This document shows positions 1-13,479 of a stretch of 64,000 nucleotides of DNA, piece by piece. The notes under the pieces were generated by a model, which ran no database searches, was not told where the DNA came from, and saw nothing but the letters and a program-made list of their open reading frames with translations. Position numbers and translations under genes: made by a program. Location: positions 9,428,186-9,492,185 of the forward strand of contig OX442317.1 of NCBI GenBank assembly GCA_949358305.1, written 5' to 3'. The stretch comes from Strigamia acuminata. Taxonomy: Eukaryota; Arthropoda; Chilopoda; Geophilomorpha; Linotaeniidae. How positions within the stretch are numbered: position 1 is the stretch's first letter; each line of letters begins with the position of its first letter.

Positions 1-2640
1 TTTTAATTCGAAACCCCCCACTTTATTCGCACAACCACCAACCACCACAACCAAAATCCAAATAAAAAAAAATCAACCAATTCCAAAAAAAAAAAAAAAA
101 AAAAAAAAAGAAATCCATAAAAACAGCAATAATAATTTCTATAAGCACAAAAATCATAATAATAAAAAAAGGTGTCGGCAAACTTTTTCACGCCTGGATG
201 TCCGAACTGAGGTGTGTGGGAATCCAGTCCGGTTTTCCTCATCTCCAAAGAAACTTCCCCCTGTGATGTGAGGCTCACCGAGACGCTCGTTGCCACTTCC
301 TTTTTTACTTTTTTACTTTCATCCCCTACTCCACATCCCGCCTTCCTTTTCCCAACGTCTGAACTTGATTTCCCCCTCCCCCTCAGAAAAAAAAAATAAG
401 AAATCCCCCCCCCAACACCCCCCACCTCACAACACTCCCCCCTCACAACCCCCCCCAACTTAACCCCCAACTACCTCCTCTTTACACTTCTTCCTCACCT
501 CCAATGACATAATAGAAACCCCCAGGTAGAAAAAAACTTGCTCGATGGTCCTGTTTTTTAAGGGAGCGGCCATTTTTTTACCGTTTTTTTCTCTTCTTTT
601 TTTGCTCCCATGATTAGCCCACTCTGGGATCCAGTTGCCATATATAACCCTAACGCCCTCTCCCCCGGCTTCTTTTACTTACCCCACTGGAAAAAGACGT
701 GGGAAATTTTTTTGCTCGCTTTTTTCGAGGCAGTTGGTTGGTTGAGGGAGGAAGGAAGGCGATTTCTTGTTTTTTTTTTCCTTAAAAAATGTATTATGGG
801 TTGGGGGTGGGGGGTTGGGGACGGTAAAAAAATTAAGTTGCATGTGACAGGAAGAAATGTTTTTTTGGGGGTGGGGGTGACGTCATGGGAAGCGGAAATG
901 TGTGGAATTTGTGTTTGGGACGAAGTTGTGTGGAATTCGTGTTTTGTTTTGATTTGTAGTTTTGGGAGTTGAGAGGAGAGGAATTGGTAATTGTAACCGG
1001 AAGTTGTGATGATTTTTTTTAAAAAAAAAATTTTTGTTAATAAAAAGTGGAAGTTGGATGACAAATTCTTTTTTTCGGATTTTTTTGGTTATTTGAAAAA
1101 TCGGTAGAAAATGGTGGAAAACACTCACTTCCGGTTGATTTATTGCCTTTTTTAATTTTTTTTTTTATTAAATTCGAGATTTAAGCGGAAGTTTGTTCTA
1201 AATTCGCCATTTTAATTCATTTTTTGTTTGCTTAAAAAAAAAATTGAATCAAACACCCACTTCCGGTTTTTTGAATCATCATCATCTCTGTTTTAATTAT
1301 TGATTACACATAACCGGAAGTTCGATCGAAACTTCTGATTTCCCTGCATTTTCCGTGCGAAAATCGTTTAAAAATCGTTCCAAACCTGATTAAAACATCC
1401 ACTCCCACAAATAAAAAAAAAATAGAAAAAATAGAAAAATTCCAAGAAATGCAAGCAACCATTCCGGGCCGGCGCTTCCCATAAATAAACAAAGAAAGAG
1501 AGAAAACATCGCAAAAGCCACAACACAAAACAAAAGTAAACCCACGCATTAAACCCGGCGAAAACTGGCGCGATTGTCTCAACGAATCTCGCCAACTGAC
1601 GCTAATCCGAAGCCGGTCGGAAATATATCATTCCCGCTGCAAAGTGGGTGGATTAAACGAAGGCGTTAATGTTCTTTGGACTTTACGCGGGGGTTTGCGA
1701 GGGTGGGAAAAAGGAGAAGGAGGAGGCGCCGCTTAATCTCCTTATAACCACCACTAGGGGACGATACAAAAGAAAACCAACATGGCCGTCGCGCAAAAGA
1801 ACAAGAAGAAGAGCAGAGTGACGGAAAGACAGACAGCTGTGGCCACACAAATGTCCCACACACAAAAGCGCCCCATCAAACACTACCCCCAACACCCACA
1901 ACACCAAAACCGGAAGTCGGCCGCCATCTTTTTTTTTTTTTTTAAATTTTAATTTTTTTTTAAAAAAAAAAATCCAAACCAAATTTTGTCAAGTAGAAAA
2001 GTGTGTTTAGGGTAAACAGAAAATTGTGTGGTCAGTTATTGGGGGTCTTGAGTGGCTCGAGGGGAGGGGAAAGAGAGTAGGGGTAAGTAAACAAGTATTG
2101 CGATTTATGGCTCCGAGTCTGGCAAGTGGCTGGGCGTCCTAATATAGGCCTAAAATAGGTCTAATGGCCTAGAGACCCCTATAACAGTTGCTTGAGAAAC
2201 CCCCTTACCCTCGTTTCGTGCAGTTCCTCTTGTGGGACACCTCAAAACGGCACCACCGGACCCATTACCCCCTACTTGAACGAGGTCAACAACAACAACA
2301 AACAACCACTTAGCAAATCACACTTTCACATCCATTACTTTTTTCGTGCGCCATTTTTATTCCGGCTGGATTTTCCTGTTTTTTCTTCCTTTTTTCCTTC
2401 TTTTTCTTTTTAGAGATTTTGCGAAAGAATGTTTTGTTGTAAGGGAAAAATGGATTTATACAATACGGTCGCGTATTGTTTGTTTTTTGGGGATTTTTTG
2501 GGCTTTTTGGGTTTTTTAACGCGGAATTTGAGTTTAGGGACCAACGTGGTGCGCGCAAAGTGGACGAATTTATCGAGGTTTTTGGTGGTGGGGGTGGGAA
2601 ATAAACGAAACGGCTCGGACCCCAAGGAGTTGAATTTTTG
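1..2640. other. AT-rich stretch without a recognised gene
   Basis: Long A and T runs alternate with short GC-richer islands. No convincing coding exon was recognised. It holds several ACCGGAAGT-type sites on both strands (near 998, 1131, 1261, 1313 and 1908). It probably represents introns or untranslated sequence of the gene whose small exon lies at 2665-2767, but nothing here proves that. Confidence 0.4.
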
Positions 2641-2664
2641 ATTGACGGCCAATTTGGTACTTAC

Positions 2665-2767
2665 CGTTATAGAAGATGACCCGAACACAGCAACTTCGAC
2701 TGTGTGTCCTTCTTTTCCTCGGAGATATTCATCCATTGTTTGAAGGTCGTTCCAAGTTCATTTCAAC
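2665..2767 (-). CDS. Orphan first coding exon, unknown protein
   Basis: On the minus strand an acceptor (TTAATAG) precedes the segment and a strong donor (ACG then GTAAGT) follows it. Inside is an ATG at 2736 in good context (CAAACAATGG), opening 24 codons that begin MDEYLRGKEGHTVEVAVFG and run to the donor in phase 0. The downstream exon should lie at lower coordinates or beyond the left edge, but I could not identify it. I do not recognise the protein. The small size means the call rests mainly on the paired splice signals and the start context, so it could be a chance match or a 5' UTR exon. Confidence 0.35.
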
Positions 2768-2814
2768 CTATTAAACCAATAATAAAAATTAGACAACAAC
2801 AATTTTAAAACTCA

Positions 2815-3510
2815 CATCATTTAGACATTTTCAGACCCATCTCATACATTTTTAGACCTTTTCCGTACATTTTAGACCATTCCCATACATTTTAGACCAT
2901 TCCCATATACGTTTTAGACCATTTCCATACACTTTAGATCATTCCCATACATTTTAGACCATTCCCATACATTTTAGACCATTCCCATACATTTTAGACC
3001 ATTCCCATACATTTTAGACCACATTTGATTTTTTAAACCTTATTCCAGACCTTTTTACACGCATCCCACACATTTTTTGACCATTTCCATACATTTTAGA
3101 CCACATTTGATTTTTTTAAACCTTATTTTAGACCTTTTTAGACCCTTTCCACACATTTTTTGACCATTCCCATACATTTTAGACCACATTTGAATTTTTT
3201 AAACCTTATTTTAGACCTTTTTAGACCCTTTCCACACATTTTTTGACCATTCCCATACATTTTAGACCATATTTGATTTTTTTAAACCTTATTTCAGACC
3301 TTTTTACACCCCACACATTTTTAGACCATTTCCACACATATTTTGACCATTTCCATACATTTTAGACAATATTTGATTTTTTTAAACCTTATTTCAGACC
3401 TTTTTACACACATCCCACACATTTTTAGACCCTTTCCACACATCTTTTGACCATTTCTATACATTTTAGACCATATTTGATTTTTTCGACCTTATTTTCG
3501 ACCGATTAGT
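2815..3510. repeat. Minisatellite, CATACATTTTAGACCATTCC family
   Basis: A 20-bp unit (CATACATTTTAGACCATTCC) is repeated almost perfectly from about 2885 to 3010. It then grades into a longer unit of roughly 85-100 bp that joins the same motif to a TTTGATTTTTTAAACCTTATTT segment, repeated about five times to 3510. Confidence 0.9.
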
Positions 3511-3519
3511 ATTTTATAT

Positions 3520-6500
3520 GATTCCATTGATATAATAATAATAAAAATGGTGTTTTCATAATCGGATATTATCACCTGATTAACATGGGCTTTTTAGCTG
3601 TCCATCCTGTGGCGTCTCGCAAATTCCCCCACATCGTCACCCCTCCCTCATGGTCCCACAAAAGAAGCTTCGAGGGTCCACGAGGGAAACCAAAGAAAGT
3701 GAAAGGACCACGGGTGGGAAGACCGAGCAGAAAACCCACCGAGCAAACGTCTTGCTCCTAACCCCCCCACCCCCACCCCACCCATCCCCCTATACCCCCA
3801 GCCATATACACACACATCCTCAAAAACCCCCACCCCCATTGCACGTTCATAAAGAAAAGTGTCTCGTCTAAAATTGTTGCTCATTTTCAGTCCCAACGAA
3901 ATGAAAATTTTCATGCGATCCAACCGACGCTGCTCGATTCCTCGGGCGGCGGAACACCCACTCGCTGCCGCCACCAACGTCGAGAAAACTCCGTCGAAAA
4001 ACGAAAATGGAAAAAAAACAAAAATGGAAAAACTGAAATTAGAAAAAATTGAAAAATCGCTGAAAAATGGAGAAAAAAAACAATTGAAAAATGAAAAATC
4101 GATCATTTCGAAACATCGAAAAATGGATAAAATAAAAATTAGAAAAATTAAAAAAAAATTAAAAAAAAAAAAAAAATTAAAAAAAAATTAAAAAAAAAAA
4201 ATTAAAAAAATCGAAACATCGAAAAGTCGAAAAAATCGAATTCCTTTTAGAGTAACTAAAAACTCCACCTAAAAAAAAAAAACATTTCCATTTTTTCTTA
4301 ATTTTTTTCCCGCTATTTTTACAGCGTATTGCGATAATAGAACGTCTGTCGCCTGTCATGGGGGATATAAGAATCCAATGTATGAATTATAACGTCATCA
4401 TGATGATGATGATAAAAAAAAGGTGGGGCGAAAATGGCGAAATTACACCTCAAGGCTGTGGGGAGATGCGAGACGTGAGGCGAGGTGAATTCACCGACAC
4501 TCATATTCCGTAAATGAAAAGCATCACACCAGAGTATCGAATGCCACCTGCTGTTCATTTTTTTCAATGACGAAAAAATGATTGTTATTAATTTGATATA
4601 GTTGCAACAACAAAAAAAATATCAAAACAAAGCAAAATGGCGCTTTCGTGGAACCAAAAACGCAACAATAGACGCAATTATCAACACTTTGAGGCGCAAA
4701 AATCCAACCACCACGAGCCGACCTCTCATTCCCACGTTAAGTCAATGGGAAAAATTAAAATTAACGACTCACAATTTCCCCATGTTAAGTCAATGGGAAT
4801 TTTAGAGAAAATAAACAAAACTGTCAAAAAGTCTTCCCATGTTAATTCAATGGCAGCGGGAGATAAGTCGGGGAAAAAATTGCTTTTTTTGAAATATAAA
4901 ATAAAAAAATTAGTAAAAATTAAATTTATCGCCACATTTTTTTAGCTTCGCTTTACGTCATCGTCCTGTAATGTGGGTCAGGTTTTTGGCATCCCCTACT
5001 CGCCCCCCCTCACCCCCCCATCTCTCTCAGTAGAGTTTCGCTCTTGACTGCTTCAACCACGTGTTTCTCCATCGTCTCTCGAGCCAATTTCGAATATGAA
5101 TTTTTCCATCAAATCGTAAGTAAAATCCCAACCGGAAGTTGCTTAATTTTTCGCTTTTTCTTATTTGCACGAAAAACTCTTATCGAAAACTCACTTTTGG
5201 CAAATCAAACCGGAAGTTCCAATCACTCCGCGCGTTAAAACGCGAAAAAACGGGGAAAAAACGGCAAAAAAAACCCAAAAAAAATTGAATTTTCTAAATT
5301 TTTGTTTTATAAAAAAATAATTTCAAGGTGTTTGAACCCCCCTTATTAAGATTAAGGTCGCCCCAGTTCATACTGACCCCATTATTAGCTGAAATTATTA
5401 TATCGCCCTTAATTTTTTATTTTAAATTAATTTTTTTATGTAATTTTTTTTTTTTTTTTTAGAAATTTTTTAAAAATAGAAAAAAATTTAGAAAGTCATG
5501 AATCAATATTAATTTGACTTAAGGGGCCCCCAGACGCAACAGGGGGGGTCATTGGGACCTCAAAGGTGAAAGAGGAGGAGGAGGAATGGGGCAGACGGAA
5601 AGGGAAGGGGGATCTTCACGAACCCACCGAAGTCTGTCTGCAAAAAAAAGAAGAAAAAAGAGGGGGTGTTTTGTATAACGCAGAAAAAAATTAAATATTA
5701 ACGAGAAAGTTGTCTAAAAATAGGGGTTTTGTCTCACTTCCGGTTCGCATTGAATCGATGTGTCGGAATTCGTCGCGAATTTTTGCGAGTTTCGTTCTTT
5801 GGAATAAAAAATCGTTTTTAAAAAAAATGGGTTTTAAACGTCACTTCCGGTCTAAAAAATGTGAATTTAATTTTTTGAGTATATTAGGTCTAAAAAAATG
5901 TGAAATTAATTTTTTTGAGTATTTCCGGTCAAAATTACATTTATTTTTATATTAAGACCAAAGAAAAAATTTGTTAAGCCATTTTAATAGAATAAATGAT
6001 GGAACTTCCGGTTTTTGGTTTCACTTTCGGTTCCCAAAAAAATATTTGTTTTTGCCTTTCCAAAACGTATGCAAAAAACGCCGTTTTTCACCACTAAATC
6101 ACCCACTTCCGGTTGAATCAACCGCACTTTTAAATTAACTCCCAACTCAATTAGCAGCCATTTTTCTTTTACAATGTTTAAACAACAAAACAATTCATCC
6201 TTTTTATTTATTTCCCTCTTAAAAAAAAACCAAAAAAAAAAAAAAACCTGTTCCTTAAAAAAACGGCGCGATTGTTGAGGGGTGAAAGAAATAAGTATGG
6301 GGGAATGAGGACTTAGAAAACCCCCACCCCCCACTCGTATAATGCGTGAAACCTCCACCAGAGGGCCGAAACTAATCACATCACACAAACAAACCCGAGA
6401 AAAAACCCAAAAATACCCAAAAAATAAAAAAAAACTGAAAAAATCGAAAAAAAACAAAAAAAATCGAAAATCTCGATAAAAAAAATCGAATCAGCAAAAT

Positions 6501-8080
6501 CGATTTTTCTTCTTCTTAAGCAACCCCAGTTTTAACTCAATCACCATGTGAGGGAGTGTTGGAGTGGGTTCCCTACCGTGTTTTTACCTCACTTGACATG
6601 TGTTGACAGCTCGCACAAAACGGCCATTTTAATTGTCCCAACATGGCGTCGTTTAACGCATTTTGCAAAAACCATTCATTATCTTTCGCTTCCGTCCTTT
6701 CTTCCTTTATTTTAGACAATTTCTTTAGCTCTGCACAGCGTCAACAGCACGAAAACGTGACGTTTTAATGCGTCGCACCGATCAACTGCGCACCTAAGTC
6801 GCAGCGCCATATTCGCACCCACGTTTTTTTTTCCACCGCCACCTTTATTTATTCCACCCCACACCGGAAGTAGGGGTAATAAAAATAAGAAAAAATAATA
6901 ATGCGTGGGGTCGATCCGCCGATGGATTGGGGTTGGTATCAAAGGGGGTGTCCGGCAACCACTAACGGACGCTAAACCCACCTGGACCCACCAATCTGAG
7001 ACGCGGAGGGCGTGGTCTCGCTTTCCCGCCTCGAAACGCGTCTCAATTACTAAAAAAAAAATTAATTACCCCCATTGAAAAAAAAAATAAAAATAAAAAT
7101 CGGATTTTTAAAGAAAATAAAAAAAAATCGATTCAGATTACTCGATTTTTTTTTTAAAAAAAACTTTTAAATTTCGATTTTTCAGTTTTCAGTTTCGTTT
7201 TCCAAACGGCAAATTTCGAGTTTCGAGTTTCGATTTAACAAAAAAAATCGATCTTTATATAAAAAAAAATCGATAATTTTTTCCTCATTCGTGTAAATTT
7301 GCATTTTTAATCGAGAAAAACATTTCGAATGACGGGGGTGGTGGTGGCGGGCCAGTGGGGGGTGTCGGCCATCTTTTTTTTTCCAAACATCTCTCAGATG
7401 AGCGAATTTCGGATCGATGTTGTCCTTAATTATTGTGACGGGTCTCCTATTCTCTCACCTGGTCTTTTGCAACTCGACTCTCTCATTACACCGCTACACA
7501 ATCACACCAGGTGGGCAGCGTTCCTCATTCCCACCCACCACCCCCTTAACAATTTTTATATAATACCATAACTTCCGGTTGAAACAAAACAAAACAAAAC
7601 AAAAAAACCGAGTAAAAGATACAGTTACATAGTGCGACCCACGTGCGAGTGCGAGTGACCAGTTGAGTTGACCACCTCTCTCCTTCTCTCTCTCTCTCTT
7701 TGATGGACGCTGTCCACGTGGGCCCTTTCACCCGTGCGGGTCACTTAAGACCGGATTCAGCGTTTTAACCTCTGACACTCTTTGAACCCAGTCCACGTGG
7801 ACCTGTCTTCAATTCACCCTTTCTTGACTGTTGCAAATGACCATTTCTTTTGCCCCGACCGACTCCTCTATCAATGCTTCAATTCTCATTGAGTCTCTCT
7901 CTCTCATCCACATTTCCATGTTCGACTAATCTCTTATTTCTCTATACACTCAGCACCCGCCATCTTTATGCTGGAATCCAACGGATAAATCCCTGTCTGG
8001 GCGGTGTGCAATAAACGATTTTAGACTTTTGTCTTTAGCTGTGCTAAAAACGGAATTTTTTGTTTGAATTTAGCATCAAG
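3520..8080. other. AT-rich non-coding stretch with CCGGAAG sites
   Basis: No gene was recognised. There is a poly(A/T) desert (4000-4320, 7040-7320), short GC-richer islands (3600-3990, 4960-5240, 6540-7010, 7320-7560, 7620-7830) that look like promoter or UTR material, a possible donor (ATC then GTAAGT) at 5120, and nine or more CCGGAAG sites. A three-fold GTTAAGTCAATGGGAA-like repeat lies at 4736-4850. Confidence 0.4.
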
Positions 8081-8349
8081 GTATCGGGCGAAGTGTACTT
8101 GAATAATACCGTATATTTCTTCGATTAAAAGTCGCGGCTTATAATTGCAAACGCAATTACATTTCTAACCTAACCTACCGTACATTTCTATCCTCACGTA
8201 TAAGCTAACCTACGGCTGCATTCAAAAACTAAAATATTTTGTGTTTTACTTCAATTTTAAACCAAAAATGACATCATTTCCTGTTTAAACCCATGTTTAA
8301 ACTTAAAATACACTTAAACTAAAATTGTTATTTTTATTTTTGAATGCAG

Positions 8350-8580
8350 CTAGTATTTCTAACCTAACTTAACCCTAATCTAACCTATATTTCTAACCTA
8401 ACTTAACCCTAACCTATATTTCTAACCTAACTTAACCCTAACCTATATTTCTAACCTAACTTAACCCTAACCTATATTTCTAACCTAACTTAACCCTAAC
8501 CTATATTTCTAACCTATAAGTTAACCCTAACCTATATTTCTAACATAATTTAACGCTAATTTAATCCATATTTCTTTGAT
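8350..8580. repeat. 29-bp tandem repeat rich in CCTAA
   Basis: A 29-bp unit of the form TTAACCCTAACC-TATATTTC-TAACCTAAC recurs at 8403, 8432, 8461, 8490 and 8521. The spacing is exactly 29 bp except the last (31). Each unit contains CCTAA words, the complement of the arthropod TTAGG telomere repeat, separated by a constant TATATTT spacer. It is therefore telomere-like in part but not a simple telomeric array. Confidence 0.85.
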
Positions 8581-8599
8581 AACTTCTCCTATGATTTTA

Positions 8600-11030
8600 G
8601 TTGTTAGTTTCAAAGAGCTTTCGCTCAAATTATATGTTTCGGTCACAGACTCATAGAGTCATAAGCTTATATGATTCCATATGGACCTAATTGCTACTTG
8701 TGCGAATGTTTTCAAAAGAAAAGCTTGATTGGAGTTCCCGCCCATGCAGATCAACATGTTTGTTTTCATTTTCAAAATTTCAAAATAGCTCAATTTTTGT
8801 TTCACTCGCACACATGTAAATATGTGACGCCATTTTGAATTGATGGAATAATCACAAAACCAAAATCCTTCAGTCTTTATTTATCTTCTACAAATGAGAT
8901 AAAAAAAAATACTAACAAATCAGTTACTATGATTTTTGATAAATGACAAACTTAAAATAAACCTTTCTTTTCGGTTGGGTTTCATTTCACCAAAAACAGA
9001 AACCAATAAAGAGTTTTGTCCTCACCATTACAAAGAACCAACCATCGCTCATTATTCACCAAAACCAGCCATTCAATTTCCAACCCCACCTAAGTTTACA
9101 CTTATATTTTCTGTGTTCACAACAACTTTAAATTAAGCCTAATTAGGTATGTTTCACTGCTTTGCAATAATTTTCTATGAGCAAATCAAAAGTCAAAAGT
9201 TCAATTTCCTTCTGCCCAATTTAAATTATTGCACTCATTTTGAGATGGAAAAATGTTTTCAAAATAGAAACTCCTTTTGAAATGCTAATTAGGCTTATTT
9301 TTCTTATACCGCCCACATATTAATTTTGCCAAATCAAAAGAGCAAAATCAAAAACCACCAAAAAAAAAAACAAATAAAATCCAAGTCATTGCCATGTGTT
9401 TTTCCAACACAATTTCTCCAATAAAAACAAATTCTATATTCTTTCTTTTTATATTAACAAAGAAAATGCATTGTGTTGGACTTCTTACGCTCACAAGCAA
9501 ATCTGTTTCTTTTCTATCAGATTCCCAGAAAAATGCAATCAAACAATTCTACTAAATGTACAAACCAACCTGCAAAATCTGTTGAAATCCCAAAAAAAAC
9601 AATACATAAGTTTTTGTCTTTTTGTTTCAGTATTTCATAACATCGCAAAACAAAAACACAAACACCGAAAACATTTGTACAAGACACCCCTTTTTCTGTG
9701 CATTTAAATTCCCTCCAATTGTTCTTTTTGGGTTTTACAAGAAAACAGCAATTAAAATTCCTTCATTTCACCCAATGAAAAAATCATGGCCCACTTATTT
9801 CAACACAATTCTGCTTCTCATGGTGAATGCTTCACCTGCAAGCAGTACAAGAATTGCAACTTCGGCCCCCAATCTAACTAAAGCCAGTAACCATTTCCAA
9901 TTTAACTGTAAAAACCAAAACCAGACATAAACCACTTGAAAAACCACTCCATAGTTGCGCTTTCCGTTATTTCCACTTTCAGCTGTCCATTCTACTTACA
10001 AAAACACTAAAAACAGCAAAAAGAAATATTGTTAAGTGGATAATGGGGATGAGATTATCCCGCAAACAATGTCTTCTCAATTGGATTAAATGCTGATGTC
10101 TTTATTCTAGACGGAAATTCCGCAAGAAATATCCGGTATCCCAATGTACACTTTATATTTGATAATAATAAATTAATTAATCAAACTACAAAGATTATCA
10201 CTTGAGATTATCACAGGAGATATTCTTGCTTCCAACGTCTCCACAAGCATTGTTTGTACATTTAGAACATATTCCTGGCAGATTTAGTCCCTTTCTCTTG
10301 CACACACCTTTGTCTTCAGACAGAATTGCACTTTGTAAACTCTCCAAAGACTTTTGCAATGCACTCCCAACAAAAAAGCGCCATCAGCACCATTTTGACA
10401 TTTTCCCATGTCCACCAATGGCACCCAAAAAAATTTTTTTTTTCTTCCCTTCGCCATCTTGATTTCATTCATATGCCAATAATGGGTTTTATTCTCCGTA
10501 CAGACTTCGAAGGAGGGGACAAATCTTCACCTAACCCCCCTAAACGTCGACTGCTCATTGGCCGTTGGGAAAAGAGGAGGATGTGGACTGAGGATGGACG
10601 GAACCCTTTAACATTACCTCACTTGATCCAATGACATCGAGTCTCCAGGTGGGCCCAAGTTGGCAGACCCTGGCACAACTTTGCGGCGAACACGTCTTAC
10701 TGGAAATTCAATCAAATTCAAACCGACTGCGCGACCAACTCCAGGTGTGCAACTACAACTCACGTGATCCGGATCCTTCAATGTGCGACCCCGGCTGCAA
10801 TATTTTTCTTCTTTTTACACTTTTTTTTATTGTTTATTTTTTGACACGAAAAGACCAGAAGTTGACTGGTCGAAGGAAGGAAGGAAAGAACTTGGATTCG
10901 GACCGGTTGAGCTACTCGGCTGGGTGTGTGTGACTAAAGCGGAAGAAAAAAATGATAATTTATTGTTGGATTAATGAAAAAAAGAATAAATAGGATTATA
11001 AGTTAGAACATCGGTTGTTTAAGGTAAGAA
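8600..11030. other. No recognisable gene
   Basis: AT-rich sequence with A-rich short words. A GC-richer island at 10500-10960 has a 101-codon open frame with a hydrophobic segment, but no similarity I recognise and no convincing gene context. Nothing else is supported. Confidence 0.4.
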
Positions 11031-11039
11031 ATGCTTTTG

Positions 11040-11480
11040 GTTTTTATTTTTTTTGATGGTTTTTGGGGTGTTTTGGGTTGTTTGTCGAGGAAAATTGGTG
11101 ATTTTGGGTTTTAGTTTCGATTTTTCATTGATTTTTCTATGAAAGTTGGTGATTTTTGGGTTTATTTTCGTTTAAAATTGGTTTTTCGAGGGCAATTGGT
11201 GATTTTTGGGTTTCTTTTTTAGTTTTAATTGGTTTTTCGAGAGCGATTGGTTATTTTAGGTTTTATTTTTATTCATTTTTGGAAAGAGATTGATGACGTT
11301 TGGTTTTATTTTTGATTTTTGATTGGTTTTTCGAGGGCAATTGGTGATTTGTGGCGTTATTGTTGTTAATTCATTTTTCGAGGGAAATTGGTGATATTCG
11401 GATTTATTTTTGATTTTTAATTGATTTTCCGAGGAAATTTGGTGATTTTTGGTATATTTCCAACTTGGAATCAATTTTTA
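11040..11480. repeat. About 55-bp tandem repeat (TTTTTCGAGGGCAATTGGTG)
   Basis: Roughly eight diverged units share GGTTTTTCGAGGGCAATTGG followed by TGATTTTTGGGTTT. The unit spacing is about 50-60 bp. The array is AT-rich and lacks coding potential. Confidence 0.85.
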
Positions 11481-12119
11481 GAGGAAAAGTTTGCTCTTTA
11501 AATCTAATTTTCGGTAAAAATATTATAAACCAGACGTGACATCAATTGCAAATGTATTTTTGCAACTTAATCTCTTAAATAATTATAAAATCTGCCCAAA
11601 TTAAAATAACCAAAAAAAAAAAACACAATCTTTTTTAAAACTACGCACAATTCCTTCCATTATACAAAATTATTACTTCAATTCCACATTTCCAACAACT
11701 GTATTATATTTGTATTAAATTATACTTTCATTCCCAAAACCAAAAGGAAAAATCAAAAAAAAAAAATACAATTTCACAATAATTGACATTTAATATCATC
11801 CAAACTAAATTCTCATCTAAAAAAAAAAAAACCAAAAAAATTAAAAAAAAAAATTAAATCCCATTTCACCAAAACAAACAAACAAAACCAAAACCACCTT
11901 TTCCCAAAACCCAAAAACCCCAATATTCAAAACCCCCACTTTCCTTAATAAACCCATCACAAAACATCATCCTACAACAAACCCCCCACCAAAAAAAAAA
12001 AAAAAAAAAAAAAATCAATCAAAATCCTCTTAACCCACATTTCCACCTTTTTAAACACCCCCAACCCCCACCCCCACCAAAAAAAAAAAATAAAAAAAAT
12101 AAAAAAATAGCTCCAACTC

Positions 12120-12621
12120 GGAGATCGACTAAAGAATCCACGAAACGGGAGTTCCCCCATTGGTTGAGCGGTGACCCGGGGTCAGCTACCGACGCACCAA
12201 TGAGAATCAAGACCGGTCTGAAGGGAGACGCCATCCATGTCGGCCGCCCGGCTGCCGGTCCACCGAGCGAATCTGCCCAACTCGATGCCCTCCCCCTCCC
12301 GTCAAAGAAATGAGGGTGTCAAGACATTACTCAAATTGCACCCCCTCCTGTCCACACCGCGGTCCGGGCCGACGCTACCTTCGAAAATGCAACACCTCCC
12401 CGTGTCGTGCGTGCATGTGTCGGGCTCTCGCTCGGCCTCTCGCTCGGTCTCCTTTTCGTTCGTTCGTTTTCCAATCACTTGCCTCCGTGTGACCCTCGAC
12501 TGGCACCCAGCGAGCATCTCATCTCGCCACGTTTTCTCGGCGCCGTGCAATGGATATTATTCGTGCGCAAACACCTTTCCGTGCCATTTACATTCTCTTC
12601 TGTCAATCTGGGGTCGCAAAG
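12120..12621 (+). other. CpG-rich island, candidate 5' exon
   Basis: This is the only strongly GC/CpG-rich stretch between 8 and 15 kb. It ends in a good donor (CGCAAAG then GTAAGA, donor at 12622). It is open in one plus frame from 12237, but the translated sequence is compositionally odd and unrecognised. It is more likely a promoter with a 5' UTR exon than coding sequence. No downstream partner exon was identified. Confidence 0.3.
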
Positions 12622-12879
12622 GTAAGAACCAAGTCGGTTATAGAGGAGCAATTTTCTTGCGTTTTCTTGCTTTTTCTTGGCTCTTGTGGAGGGCAAGTGA
12701 TGACAAGTCCTATTTTTTTTTTTTTAATATATTTTTTTTATTTTGGTTTTTTTTGGGTGATATTTTTTGTTTGTTTTGGTTGATTGATTGGAATTTTAGT
12801 TTTTTGATTTTTTGCATATTTTTTGGTTTATTTTTGTATTTATTTTTGTATTTTTTTTTTTACGATGTTTTGGGGGTAG

Positions 12880-13470
12880 TTGCAATATTTTTTTATTTCT
12901 GCGTTTGTTTTCAATGTTTTTAGCGTATTTTTTAAAGTGTATTTGTTTTTTTTCAATGTTTTAAGGGTATTTTTAAATATATGTGAGGTTATTTTCAATG
13001 TTTTTAGGGCATTTTTTATATATTTGAGGTTATTTTCAATATGTCTGTGGTTATTTTTTATATATTTGAGGTTATTTTCAATATTTCTGTGGTTATTTTT
13101 TCAATATTTGAGGTTATTTTCAATATTTCTGTGGTTACTTTCAATATTTCTGTGGTTATTTACAATATTTTTGAGTTTATTTTCAATATTTGAGGTTATT
13201 TTCACTATTTCTGGGGATATTTTCACTATTTATGGAGTATTTTCACTATTTCTGGTGTTATTTTCAATTTTTATGAGGTTATTTTCAATATTTCTAGTCT
13301 ATTTAAATTTATTTCAGGTTATGTTCAATATATTAGGCTATTTTAATATATTTGAGGTTATCTTCAATATTTTTAGGCTATTTCTTTACTATAATTTTGG
13401 GGTTTATTCCATTTATTCTCAATATTTTTCGGGTTGTTTTCAATTTTTTTGGGTTTTTATCTCCAAATGA
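12880..13470. repeat. About 20-bp minisatellite (GGTTATTTTCAATATTTCT)
   Basis: GGTTATTTTCAATATTTCTGT-type units repeat more than twenty times with drift. The array is open in one plus frame only because the unit lacks stop codons, so the Phe/Leu/Ile-rich translation is an artefact. A C homopolymer (about 13 bases) follows at 13500. Confidence 0.9.
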
Positions 13471-13479
13471 TTCAATATT

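Noticed and set aside
3-470. Minus-strand open frame with a Lys-rich part (VGKRKAGCGVGDESKKVKKE) and possible acceptor/donor (about 275-386)
   Set aside because: Most of the frame is Gly/Phe homopolymer translation. The splice pair is weak and no adjoining exon supports it.
10631-10933. 101-codon frame with a hydrophobic segment
   Set aside because: No homology, no promoter or splice logic, and it lies partly in T-rich low-complexity sequence.
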